From Rhizopus sp. PT2906 (taxonomy: Eukaryota; Mucoromycota; Mucoromycetes; Mucorales; Rhizopodaceae): a DNA stretch of 64,000 nt. The stretch lies in NCBI GenBank assembly GCA_025529335.1, contig JAMYHX010000010.1, forward strand, positions 124,001 to 188,000, written 5' to 3'. Of the stretch, positions 10,931-21,672 are shown in pieces; positions within the stretch are counted from its first letter, which is position 1; each line of letters starts with the position of its first letter. The notes below the pieces were generated by a model. That model was not told where the DNA came from and did no database searches. It saw only the letters and a program-made list of their open reading frames with translations. Made by a program: the position numbers and the translations under genes.

Positions 10931-12194
10931 TCAATAATATTTATTTCCATAGACACCTTCATGGATAAAACTGGGGGCAGGTGGTCTCATAAATGGGGTA
11001 TCCAATATGACTGGATTAGCCAATGATCTATCCATCGTCACCTTGGTATTCCCTTGTATCTCTCTTGTCCACCAACCTAAGCGTAACGGTCGGCCTTCCA
11101 GAGAGAATCCTTGTAGGGCAAATATGGCAGTGGTAGCATTTGCATGTGTATCGATTCTATTGTTTTGGATTACTTCTTTAATCCTGTTATTATTATTATT
11201 ATTATTTACGTTATGATTGCCATTCTTTTCTTTATGATTATCTCGTGGTTGTGAACAATACCATGATGTTGTAATAAGGATATAATTTCATGCCCTATAA
11301 TTTGGTGTTGGTACAAACACATATAAACCATGCTATTACTCACTTGTTGCTTGTTTAGGTAAATTTTTTATGTATATAACTGTATGATAGAGTGGTGTTT
11401 GTGCAAATATGTCCTCATAAGAAATACCTGATATGGCAGAATCACTTTGAGCAGATGAGGATGACCTCCTGGATCCTATCGTGCTCTTGTCATCTTCCTC
11501 ACTTTCTTCTTGTAAAGTAAGATGCACAGGATTAGAAAAGAGGTGCTTTCCATTCATTTGATCCATCGCTTGTAGAGCATCAATCTTTGTCGAAAACGTG
11601 ACAATACCATAAAAGTGATCGCTCTCATTCATAACACAAGTATCACTAAGGGAAACATAAGTTGTGAGAAAAAAAAAAATTTTTTTTAGTATGATTTACA
11701 TTGCGCCTAGTGACTCGAAAGCTTTGAATAAATTGGATTCTGTAATACTTGAATCGAGTGGATCAACAATAATGTTTGTGTTTGCATAATTCCAGTCAAT
11801 GGATATAATCTAATGAATATGCTTAATATTTAATTTTTGTGCTTCCATCAATATGTTACTTGGTTGTGTATCGGTCTCCCGTTCATCATATAAAATGCCT
11901 GTTCGGCTGCTTTGTGATCATAAAATTCTATTAATACACACTGCAGCTAATTAAGTATTAGCATTTTGACTATCTCCTTATACATAAGGGGTCAAAGATA
12001 AGATCAACATCTTATCTTTAATCCTCACAATTTCATTGATTGTTTAAATCTTTAAGAGTTGTACAAAGTGTGGGAAAACTTACATTTTTTAAAGTTTTTA
12101 TGGATTGAATGGGAGATATGACATTCATTATTGCCTTAATGTCTTGCGCAGTCACTTTGTCCGATAAGTTGCGAATGATTAAAGAAGTATTCAT
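10931..12194 (-). CDS. Three-RRM RNA-binding protein, Pub1/TIA-1-like
   Basis: Predicted mRNA-binding protein. Six exons on the minus strand: 12084-12194, 11860-11946, 11700-11809, 11344-11645, 11210-11294 and 10931-11156, total 306 residues. RRM1 starts SLIIRNLSDKVTAQDI and ends with an IISIDWNYANTN strand like the INWA(F/Y) of Pub1/TIA-1. RRM2 contains IIVDPLDSSITESNLFKAF and HFYGIVTFSTKIDALQAM. A Ser-rich acidic linker follows. RRM3 starts TVIYIKNLPKQAT and ends DTHANATTAIFALQGF then GRPLRLGWW, matching the DTHEQAA...R.GWG pattern of TIA-1 RRM3. RNP motifs are divergent. A 53-nt intron (11157-11209) rejoins RRM3; without it the frame breaks. An upstream in-frame ATG at 12296 is possible but adds leader-like residues. 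Its 3' UTR must overlap that of PKA. Subfamily assignment is moderate. Confidence 0.78.
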
Positions 12195-14719
12195 TAAGAA
12201 GAGTAAAGAAGAAACGGAAGAAGGGAAAGAAAGGCAAGAAAACAAAATATACAAGTTTAGTTTGTGTGTGAAACTGTCCTTTCTGGGTTCAAACATTAAT
12301 TGAAAAGGGAACTATTCCAAATGTGTCGTCTGTGATATCACCATCGTATTCTCACCCTTTTGACTTTGTTATTTTGCATAAATGTCCTCCCTGAGAAACA
12401 GAAACAGAGTGAATTGCTGCCTCTTATAATCGACAAGAACTCATCTTGTTGCTTTCATTGTTCTTCATTACTTGTGCTTTACAAAAAAGACTCCCAGGGG
12501 CTTAGTATGCTCCGTAAAGTATCATTTAATTAGAATGGATCAACCAATCATGGCCTGAAAAATAAGGAGGATAATGCCCTTGTTAACCTTGTTTTTTTTT
12601 TATCAGTTCGAAATGTTGCATTAACAAATGCTTTCTGATATAGTGGTTGTCTGTCTGATGTGATTCCTGTATAGCCCCATACAAGCAAATATGGACATCA
12701 TTTTTATAATTGCTGATTGGTCATGAAGGGCCCATATGCTTTTTACAGGTACACCACGCTGTACTTTGTGTATCAACGAGCACAGCCTTTTTCCCGTGTT
12801 TTTTATTTTTAAGAGCACTTTATGAGCTGAACATAACGCATAATTGTCTGCTGTCATTCTAAGGGGCGATTTTATGGTCTAACAATAAACTATATCACAA
12901 GTAAAATTTATACTATAAGCTAATGAGAGACGTGTGGGGATAGAGTATCAACGTAATGGTGGGTCCTTCATTCTAGGGTTTCATTTCTAAGGGTGCTCTA
13001 TTATGTCAAACCAAAGTCCCTTTGATAGCAAAAATAAACCAAATACCCTAGATCTAACTAGTCGTCTAGAGTGACAAACGAATTTCCCAAAGCTGAAAAA
13101 CAACTGCAATTACCTCAAGGACACGAAATATAAAAAGATAATGTTTATTATTCTTGTCCATGTAAAATTACCTTGGTAATTGAGCTATTGACCATGCAGC
13201 TACATTAACATTTTAATATTGTGCAAAGTATAATTGTCCTTTTGTCGAGTATATCGCGATTTCATGCAAACTAGTAAATGACATAAACATGTCTCTTTTT
13301 ACAGAAACTGCATGTGTATCATCTATTGAGACTGTAAATTTTAATTCATTCTTCCTATAGAGAAACAGATACATCATACATGGTAATGAAAAGACCCGTT
13401 CTTCATGACGAATTACCCCGCGGGGTTCTATGATCGGAGACACACTGAAATGAATAGAGCAGAGTTAATTTCGCTGGTTTATTATACAACATGACGAAAT
13501 AGTCAATCTTTGATCCTTTCTCTAGTTTACACGTCTATTCTTTGGATTGCAAATTACAATAGACTGTACTTTTCTTTTTTTTTGCATTTTTACTTTTATG
13601 CTCCTCTACTTTTTCCTTCTTTGTGAGCTTACAAACCAAAATCTATACAGAAAACTAGAAAATGCATGAGTGTTTATATTTAAAGCTGTTGTCAATAAAA
13701 CATGGAGCCCATCAGAATTCACACATTTCAGTTCTTTAACGCATATAGAAAGTGTAACCTAGCAATAAAATGACCGGAAACCATTGGGAAGTCTACTAAA
13801 TATAGAAGGAGATTAGTACATCTCAAGACTATCGCTGATTCCAAATATGCTGACAGTAATGAAGACAACAAACACCGTAAGCCCAAAGAAATTTTACATA
13901 TGTGTGCCTTACGTACACTTAAATACATACAAGAATCCGTTTGCCTCACAGTTGTCCATCACTTTAGGAAGGATGGTTGGATTACAGACAAAGAATTGAG
14001 AACTTTCCTATCTACTCGCATCATACATCACTCAAAATAGACAGACCCTTCAATCAACATTCGCTGATCATTCCATCTGAAGATACTGTTATGAACGAAC
14101 AGAACCAAATAGAAGGCCATACAGCTGATGAGTCAATGGGCGAAGTATTATAATGCTACCATTCACCATCTCCCTACAGCCTTTTGGCTGACCTGCTCTT
14201 TCTTTTTGCTCTCCTCCTCGATGGCAGATGCAATATGCTTTAAACTCATAGCTTATAGAGCGCTCTCTACGCTTGGTAATAGAAAAACAACTTGTTAAGC
14301 GCTTCTCTTAAGCACTCTCAATTTTGACGCCATCCCTATAGCTGCTAGGGATGAATTTAAACCCATGTTTAGGAACAAACTTGCCGATTACTTTCTTGTA
14401 GCTGCCCACATGAACGGTAAGAGTTTGGAAATAAAAAGTATATCTTTGAATGGCTGTAAGGCTGCTGGAGATTTTCTTTAAAATTATGAAAGATATAAAC
14501 TTTTATTATTTGCTCTCAGTGCCATCACTATACAATTGAAATACCGCTTTCAGTATCTGGCTTATGTAAGCTGACCCCACCTCGGAAAATAGGGGATTTT
14601 TATTTTCCAAATATTCCGACATGAAATGAGCCTAATATAGTATTTAGTTTTTATAATCTGTTTTCTAACTTCTTCACCCTTTTTTTTTTTTTTTTTTTTT
14701 TGTCCCTCTTTTAAACAAC
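12195..14719. other. Gene-poor region between RRM gene and Zn2Cys6 regulator
   Basis: AT-rich sequence with scattered short open frames on both strands (for example minus 12621-12857 and minus 13213-13443) that have no recognisable similarity. The single stretch with protein-like composition is at 13774-14040, listed separately. A 22-base T run precedes the next gene at 14680-14701. Confidence 0.5.
13774..14040 (+). pseudogene. Protein-coding relic of unknown origin
   Basis: An 89-codon open frame flanked by stops, with no in-frame ATG near its beginning. Residues read as a plausible protein (RRRLVHLKTIADSKYADS, then CALRTLKYIQES and HHFRKDGWITDKELRTF). It ends in TAG. Codon composition is less AT-biased than the flanks. 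No exon could be joined. It may be the remnant of a mobile element ORF. I do not recognise the family. Confidence 0.25.
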
Positions 14720-16215
14720 ATGAATTATAATAATAACAATATCATATTACCACAGCTAATGACAGCACAAGAACATCAAGTAAAAAAGAAGCCACATGTC
14801 CATATCGCTTGCGTAAGTATTTATGACCTGTAAACTATCTTCTGGTCAACTTACAGAATATTTTATTTTTAGAACAATTGCAAAAAGGCTCACTTGGCTT
14901 GTGATGGTAGATATATTATTAAACAGCACTTGTCATAAGCTAATACCTATTTAAGAATCTAGACCTTGTAAAAGATGTATTGCAACAGATAAAGCAGATA
15001 CCTGTCAAAACACTGAGCATAAAAAGAGAGGCCGACCTAAACTGATAAGAGACGAAAGCAAGTCAAAATCAAGAAGACTCAATGCTATGATACCAGAATT
15101 GGTTAATTCAGTATTTTCGACTGATAATAGCATGAAAGGTGAAGATGCGCTACAAATGATGACCGTAACGTGTGCGTCTTTTCGCTATCATGTATTGAAT
15201 GCTTATACGTTACTAGATATTTATTACCCTTGATTTATGCTGTGCTAGAGCATCAGATGAATCTTTTGATTTTCTAGATCTCTACCCACAAGAGTTAGCA
15301 CACAGATCAATATATGATTTTATTCTTCCTGGTGAAGAAAGCCATGTCTCCAAAATACACAGATATCTGCTTAATAACATCGCACAGCAGCATCAACAAA
15401 AAATACCCAATAACATCCTACGATCTTCTTCTGATCTTTTTTATTCTACTCCTGCAAAGAAATTACTGGATATTGCCAATGGATCACAAACATTCAAACA
15501 AACCATCAAGTTCCGTCGTAAAGAAAAACAAGGACAAGAGATGCAAGCAAGTTTTTATCTGGGCGGCGGGTTAGGCGCGGATCTGCTGGAATCCTCAACC
15601 TTTAGTCAATTATATATCGTTTGTATACTATCGCCTACTGTTCCTATCAAAAGATCAGGCGCCATTAATTTGTCCTCTTTGCTCTTATTAAATCATGATA
15701 TTCGTCAAACCGAGTATCAACAGCAACGGGATGAAGAGGAAAGACTTTTAGATATTTTATCCTCATCGCCTTCAAATAGCTACTCATCTCCTACAAACAG
15801 TTACAATTCCTTAACTTCTCCTTCAATTGAGCAACAGCAGTTACAACAACAACAACAACAACAGCAAAGCACAGGTGGATCGACTACTTCTATCCAGCTA
15901 GACGACAAAAAGAAACAAAGCGAATTAAGCATGTTTCAAATAAAATCCTCGACCAAGGATAACCGTTCGTTGGCGAATAATAATAACAAGCAACAACAGC
16001 AACAGCAACAACAACAACAACAACAGCAACAACAGCAACCATTTGCACACCCTAATGAACTCTATTATTTTCAAACTACTTCCAGCAGGCTATCATCGGA
16101 GGCTATGGCACGGACAGCATATCCATACTTATCAGGCACAAACCTTGTCAACACAAACATTCATTTTAGCCCATTAGCAAAGTTCAATAGTATGTCTACG
16201 ACTTTTCTCAGTTGA
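14720..16215 (+). CDS. Zn2Cys6 transcription factor with PAS-like region (AcuK/Ert1/Rds2 type)
   Basis: Sequence-specific DNA-binding regulator. Exons 14720-14812, 14873-14906, 14956-15169 and 15249-16215 encode 435 residues. The zinc cluster is split over three exons: HIACNNCKKAHLACDESRPC followed by KRCIATDKADTC, i.e. the C-X2-C-X6-C-X5-C-X2-C-X6-C spacing of fungal binuclear clusters, with CKKAHLACD as in the AcuK/AcuM/Ert1 gluconeogenesis regulators. A basic KKRGRPKL AT-hook-like patch follows. Residues about 115-245 (SFDFLDLYPQELAHRSIYDF onward) look like a PAS fold. The C-terminal third is low complexity with Gln runs near 15834-15870 and 15991-16040. The donor AC|GTGTGC of intron 3 is weak but restores phase. 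DNA-binding class is secure; the metabolic role is inference. Confidence 0.85.
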
Positions 16216-16274
16216 ACATCAAATAAAACGATTTAAAATATTACATCCACCTTGTGGTTATTTACCTTTTAGTC

Positions 16275-17061
16275 TCAATAACTGTATATCCCTGAGCAAA
16301 GAAAGATGTTGGTACTCTGAAGACCGCTCGAGAGTGTGACTAGTTGGAAATATGCCATCCGTTGCTGTTCTATTAAAAATATAGTATCTTCTGAAGCCCA
16401 ACAATACTTCTTGTAAGTGGCGTTAAAGATGCTTAAAGCACCGAAAGTAACCTTTATATGGTCGTAACCATATTTGCCAGCATCACCGAGTAGAAGCTTT
16501 CCTGATGCTTCTAGCAAAAAAGCTCATTGTCAACATCAAGAATACAAGCATCAGACTTATAATCTTCTTATGAAGAAAGTAACTTATACTCTACAGGTAC
16601 GAATTTCAAATCATAATTCTTGACAGTGTCCACTGCATTCTCTATTACTGGCCAAACTAAAGCGTGGTTGAAACTGGCTTCATTAATGGAAAGCCGTTCA
16701 TACAGTTTGGGCTTTCTGTAGACTCACAGCTAAATAACTGGGAAAAAATAAGCACATTAGATATGGTAAGTTGTAAAAATATTTGCATTTTACCAATACC
16801 AAAAGTTTAAAGAATTCTTTTACAAAGTTTACAAAAATTGTATTGAGAGCATTTTCCATTGCTTCCTTTGAGTTTCCAACCACCTTATCAACAGCTTCTA
16901 AGTCGTTCTAAAAAATAAACGTCGTTAAGTTTGCTTTAATTTCTCTTTTCTTTCAAGCTAATCAAGCTGGCTTACAGTTTTCATAACAGCCAACACGTCC
17001 TTTATGTATTCAATGCATGCTTGAAATGGACTTGTTGTTGTGCATTAACTAGTGTCGACAT
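16275..17061 (-). pseudogene. Decayed lineage-specific protein gene with (D)…ExSGK motif
   Basis: Minus-strand remains of a larger protein gene. Pieces in order: a start MSTLVNAQQQ at 17061, a shifted frame with QACIEYIKDVLAVMKT, then after an intron-like gap DLEAVDKVVGNSKEAMENAL, then KLYERLSINEASFNHALVWP..., interrupted by TAA and TAG codons near 16570 and 16520, and finally LLEASGKLLLGDAGKYGYDH to the end at 16275. At least two stops and one frameshift show it is not functional. The segment SDACILDVDNELF..LEASGK has an acidic residue followed by ExSGK, resembling the D...ExK core of PD-(D/E)XK-like folds; this is an inference. I recall similar proteins being abundant in Mucorales genomes but could not search. 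The dispersed repeat lies just upstream. Confidence 0.55.
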
Positions 17062-17200
17062 GATGATATAGTTCCTGTAAGGTATAAGGGATCACATCTT
17101 ATGGAATATCCACATTCTATAATATGATACTTCTCCAAGCTGAGGACAGCAGTTTGATATTATCACAAAAAAAAATTTAAGCATCTATTGCATTCTAATA

Positions 17201-17538
17201 CACCAAAAATTAGACCAATACTACGGGCGCAGCTCTATCCAATACCTATAATATCGCCCAACAAAGCTTTTCAATGTGTGGCGCCAAGCTAAGCATGGCT
17301 TTATAAAGTTACCGAATTGTTTTGTTTCTTTCAGGAAGAGATAAAAAAGAAATGTTGTTATTTATCCTAGTTTTTTGTTGTCAGTTGATCAACAAAGTTG
17401 CAAGGACACGTATAATTATGATGACATTGTATTTTATATTAGAGTGAACTGGACAAGCCTTAGATTAGGCAGAGGTATTGATAATGTGGCGTTGTATAGT
17501 GACAGCATAGGTAGCGCCCCAAGGAAGCGCCCGTAGCA
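17201..17538 (+). repeat. Dispersed repeat, copy A (about 340 bp)
   Basis: Aligns by eye along its full length with 55800-56142 in the same orientation, for example TTAGAC(C/T)AATACTAC, AACAAAGCTTTTCAATGTGT, and TTTTTTGTTGTCAGT. Identity looks around 80 percent with small indels. It sits directly upstream of the minus-strand broken gene at 16275-17061, as copy B sits upstream of the broken gene at 54651-55790. On the plus strand it contains the remains of a small reading frame (YNYDDIVFYIR...). Confidence 0.8.
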
Positions 17539-18130
17539 TTAGCCTATTTTCTGGTGAATTTTCTAGTGCATGTAGTGTTGGTCCATAACTTATCAGAAGT
17601 TGTGACAATTACTAGTGTCAAGGTACTGGCGCCAGGCGTCCCAGTTGTCTTCTTGATCGTTTATATTCCAAGAAGTGGAGTCATCATTAATGTGGTCAAC
17701 CTAATACATATTATGAAAGGAAGTATTCCGTTTATATGGTCTGAGCATCTAAACTACTAGGAACATATCATTCTTTACTTTTCGCTTCTTGCTATCGTCG
17801 TTGTTAATGGTTATATAACCAAACACTGTGCATTGTTCGTTTCGATGTTGATTTCATATGTTTTCCCTTCTCTTCCCTTTCCTTTTGCATATCCTTATTG
17901 CATAACAAACAATAACATTTTTAATTAGCTATATAGTATTGACACTGATGCCAAGAGTAAAATTTGCACTTGTTAAATTCTAATGTCACATTAACTATTG
18001 GTTGATTTCGCTTGTTGACAAACTAAATGTCGTATATGTAGAAACTTTGTCGTACAAAATATGAGTATATTAAGCATGAAAGCAATGTCTCATTAAAAAC
18101 CGAGTATTACAATATGAGTTTTCAAATTTT
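17539..18130. other. Intergenic, nothing recognised
   Basis: About 590 bp between repeat copy A and the transposase relic. The 68-codon plus frame at 17554-17760 is Val/Ile-rich without family resemblance and is not called. Pyrimidine tracts occur near 17870-17890. Confidence 0.5.
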
Positions 18131-18133
18131 TTT

Positions 18134-18624
18134 ATGAAGACGGGCACGGTAATGCAGTTGATGAATACGAAAGACCTGTGCCTATAGACTACATCATTGA
18201 TGAAGAGCGATATACTTTAGAAACAGTTAGTTCACATACTCAGTATTTGCATAACCAGCCTCAGGAGAATAATTTCGATATAGGTTCTATGGCAGATGAA
18301 GATGCAAAAGATGACGTAGATATTTGCATGAAGGAAGCGTCGACTAAGCGAGCGTACACACTCTATACGGATCAAGATAAAGTTAGATTCTTTAAACTGA
18401 TGTTTGAGAGAGCTATGAGTGCTTCAGCTGCTGCGAAACAATTAGGTATTCATGTTCGTACAGCTCAAATGTACAAAACGGATCCTGATAGTATTTTTAT
18501 AAAGCATAAGAAAACCGGTCGTTCGCGTATACTTCAAGAAGAACATAAGCAAGTGATCTTGGAGTACATAGATGAGAATCCTTCAGCCGTCTTGGAGCAA
18601 GTGGTGCACCAATCCATACTATAG
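18134..18624 (+). pseudogene. Truncated Tc1/mariner-like transposase N-terminus (helix-turn-helix)
   Basis: Open frame beginning without an ATG (YEDGHGNAVDEYE...) and stopping at 18624. A charged leader is followed by KRAYTLYTDQDKVRFFKL, then a helix-turn-helix AMSASAAAKQLGIHVRTAQM and GRSRILQEEHKQVILEYIDE, ending in NPSAVLEQV. This HTH pair followed by ILEYIDENPSAV is typical of fungal Tc1-like transposases, where a second HTH and a DDE domain should follow. Here the frame ends abruptly and unrelated Fanzor-like sequence takes over. The catalytic domain is absent, so the element is dead. Family call is by remembered similarity. Confidence 0.6.
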
Positions 18625-18841
18625 ACCCGCCATGGCAGCACCAGATAGATATCACTTATGGAACAGGAATGTTGCTGCTTGCCTCAACTACATGCACATC
18701 CTTCGTGGGCTTCAACGTAATGGCATGGTTCCTCATAGGTTTAGCCGGGTTGCTGTTGCTCCTACAAGACGTCGAAGAAGAGTGGACGATCAGGAGCAAC
18801 CAAGAACTAGAATACGCTTAGACGATGATTCTCCGTCCTAG
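18615..18841 (+). pseudogene. Fanzor/OrfB-like C-terminal tail (RuvC-III remnant, catalytic Asp changed)
   Basis: About 75 codons in a frame shifted relative to the preceding transposase relic. The segment LWNRNVAACLNYMHILRGLQ followed by VPHRFSR and an Arg-rich acidic tail resembles the end of eukaryotic TnpB homologues, where the RuvC-III motif reads NRDxxAxLN before a helix and a basic tail. Here the expected Asp is Asn (codon AAT), and the zinc ribbon and the rest of the nuclease are missing. It is therefore an inactive fragment. It is richer in G and C than its surroundings. The assignment is from motif memory; a short conserved stretch could mislead. Confidence 0.42.
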
Positions 18842-19428
18842 TTATCGCTAGAACATATCTAAATGCCTTTGAGGTAAGTTGTATACATATAATAATTTTC
18901 TTACATAACTAACTATATAATTCTTTATATCCTCTCCTTGGTATTTATTATTCTCATTTGTATGTCGTCTCCTTTCGCACGTATTTTATTTTTTAAATTT
19001 ACGCCAATTATTTCTTTCATACACGTCATAATTTTATCTTTGAAATTTATTTTTAATAAAACAGTATGAGTCAATGAAAAATTAAACAAAAGGGTCAGGT
19101 ACGTACAGCAGCATTTTTCACTAACACTCCTGCTTTTCCTTTGATGTTATCTGGAGCATTTTTATTGGAGATGACTTAAACTGTATTTATTATACTGATA
19201 AGGTAAATGAAGAAAGAAGATGCTATAAACAAATCATTTCATGGCTCGACACAATTTGGAAAGCTGATGTCGGACTTTCTCTCAGTGAAGAGAATACTTT
19301 TTTGGGAATTTAAAATTAAAGATTCCGGTAATAATTTAGATCCCGAACTGCGACGAATCCCAGTGAGGGCAGAGTTAATTGTAAAACTGTCAGTAGGCCA
19401 GTATTGAGTTCCTTCTCTACAATATAAT
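18842..19428. other. Upstream region of ribosomal protein eS8
   Basis: AT-rich. A 66-codon plus frame at 19207-19407 overlaps the likely promoter and leader of the eS8 gene and is not called. No motif assigned. Confidence 0.5.
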
Positions 19429-20383
19429 ATGGGTAAGAGAGAAGAGCATCCATCCATCCATCAAGAAGAAAACTAATGCAGTATACATCCATTAGGTATC
19501 AGCCGTGATTCTCGCCACAAGCGTAGCGCCACTGGTGCTAGACGTGCTCAATACAGAAAGAAGAGAAAGTAAGTTATTCAACAATTTAAAGAAATTAGAA
19601 AATGCAAGGGGAAGGGATGAGCAATGCACAATCAAAAGACATTTTGTTTGAAATAAGAAAAGAGTGGAGAGAAGCAAAATAATAAAAGAGAGAGAGGGGG
19701 AAACAATGGATCAACAGGATTGATATTTACAACTGTAATCATTAGGTTCGAATTGGGTCGTCAATCTGCCAACACCAAATTAGGCAGCAAGCGTATCCAC
19801 TTGGTCCGTGTTCGCGGTGGCAACTACAAGCGTCGTGCTCTTCGTTTGGACAGCGGTAACTTCTCTTGGGGTTCCGAAGGTATCTCTCGCAAGACTCGTG
19901 TCTTGACTGTCGTCTACAACGCTTCCAACAACGAATTGGTTCGTACCAACACTCTTGTCAAGGGTGCTGTCATCCAAGTTGATGCCACTCCTTTCCGTCA
20001 ATGGTATGAATCTCACTATGCCATTGGTCTCGGTAAGCAAAAGGCCACTGAAAATGCTGTAAGTTATGAAATGCTGTATGCACAAACATTATATTCATAT
20101 GTTATTATAGGAAGCTGAAAAGAAATCCAAGGCCGTTCAAAAGAAGATTGATGCTCGTGCCGCCACCGCTGCTATTGATCCCCTCTTGAACGATCAATTC
20201 AATGCTGGTCGTCTCTATGCAGTCATTGCTTCTCGTCCTGGTCAATCTGGTCGTTGTGATGGTTACATCCTTGAAGGCAAGGAACTCGAATTCTATATTC
20301 GTAAGATTAAGGTATGTCATAAAACGTTTTTCATTCTTTCATAATGCTCACTGTTTTTTTTATAGTCCAAGAAGCAACACTAA
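19429..20383 (+). CDS. 40S ribosomal protein eS8 (RPS8)
   Basis: Small-subunit ribosomal protein. Five exons: 19429-19432 (only ATGG), 19496-19568, 19746-20058, 20111-20311 and 20366-20383, giving 202 residues, the normal length. The N-terminus GISRDSRHKRSATGARRAQY is the family signature, followed by KRKFELGRQSANTKLG, RVRGGNYKRRALRLD..FSWGSE, and a C-terminus with GYILEGKELEFYIRKIK ending SKKQH. Codons are strongly biased to C-ending and GGT forms (CGT, AAG, GTC), unlike neighbours, as expected of a highly expressed gene. The four-base first exon is required to supply Met-Gly. A second ribosomal protein gene follows in the same direction. Confidence 0.96.
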
Positions 20384-20770
20384 ATTGCTATTTCTGTCCC
20401 ATATTTTTGTTTACAACGAAGATAAGCTTATTAGCAGTAATAAAAAGATATCTTTCTTAAAAAAAAAACGTTGCCTGAATGCCTTTAAACGCTTAAAACT
20501 TGAATGATAAGTTTAATGCTTGGGTCAAAAATGCATAATGTAATGCCTGCCTATAACACAGCATGTTGAGTAGTGCGAACTACTGTTCACTGTTACCGGG
20601 CAAAATTAAACTTCAGACCGGAATTGGGTGTACTTCTCCATATATCTTTTACTGCACCCAAGAGGAAGAGGGGAATATGTGTGTGTGTGAGAGTGAGGGG
20701 CAGGAGAAGAGTATCAAAAATAAATGCTTGAAATTTCTCCCTCTTTTTTGCTTGGATATCGTCAGACACC
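20384..20770. other. Spacer between eS8 and uL5 genes
   Basis: 3' flank of eS8 and promoter of uL5. Contains a GT-rich run near 20677-20690. No conserved element assigned. Confidence 0.5.
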
Positions 20771-21672
20771 ATGGTAATAATAAGACTAAATAATGGGGAG
20801 CATACATAAAGAGATGGATGATTAAAGAAGTTGATTGATGGATGAATATATGACAACAAAAAAAAAAGTAGAAAATCTGATGCCAATTGAATTGACATTA
20901 TTGTTTCATAATAAACTGTCATGCAACAACATTGAACTGTACACCCAACCACACACTAAATATATATACGTGCATAAAGTAGACAATGGAGACATTTAAT
21001 CATTTCGTCTCTTGTGCTGATGCTCACCCACCATTACTGTTAAATTATGCAGTTGCTAAACTCTTTCACTATTTTACATAGAGCGCCGAACAACAAAAGG
21101 TTACCAAAAACCCTATGCGCAACCTCAAGATCGAAAAGTTGGTTCTCAACATTTGTGTTGGTGAATCCGGTGATAGACTTACTCGTGCCGCCAAGGTGCT
21201 CGAACAATTGACTGGTCAAACTCCTGTCTACTCCAAGGCCCGTTACACTGTCCGTACTTTCTCCATTCGTCGTAACGAAAAGATCGCCGTTCACGTCACT
21301 GTTCGTGGTCCCAAGGCCGAGGAAATCCTTGAACGTGGTTTGAAGGTCAAGGAATACGAACTCAAGACTCGCAACTTCTCTGACACTGGTAACTTCGGTT
21401 TCGGTATTGATGAACACATTGATTTGGGTATCAAGTACGATCCTTCCATTGGTATCTACGGTATGGACTACTACGTCGTCATGGGCCGTCCTGGTTACCG
21501 TGTCTCTCGTCGTAAGCACTGCAAGGCCAAGGTTGGTGTCACTCACCGTATCAAGAAGGTAAGAATTATCTTTATGTGAGGTGTTTGTATTTATTTTGTG
21601 TTTCTATTATAGGAAGAATCTATTGAATGGTTCAAGAACCGTTTCGATGGTGTTGTTTCCAACAAGGACTAA
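20771..21672 (+). CDS. 60S ribosomal protein uL5 (RPL11)
   Basis: Large-subunit protein that contacts 5S rRNA. Exon 2 (21082-21558) begins SAEQQKVTKNPMRNLKI without its own start, so a first exon must supply the Met. ATG at 20771-20773 followed directly by GTAATAATAAG is the best candidate, giving an exon of only the start codon and an intron of about 308 nt. Exon 3 is 21613-21672. Total 179 residues. Conserved segments: LVLNICVGESGDRLTRA, KVLEQLTGQTPV, KARYTVRTFSIRRNEK, FGFGIDEHIDLGIKYDP and MGRPGYRVSRRK. Codon bias is that of a highly expressed gene. Identity is certain; the position of the first exon is an inference. Confidence 0.93.

Noticed and set aside
11157..11343. Frameshift in RRM3 of the Pub1-like gene, or a 32-nt intron at 11230-11261
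   Set aside because: A 53-nt intron at 11157-11209, together with the 49-nt intron at 11295-11343, joins RRM3 in frame with family-like sequence.
20105..20320. Minus-strand frames over eS8 (also 19780-20085) and over uL5 at 21040-21546
   Set aside because: Shadows of strongly codon-biased ribosomal protein exons.
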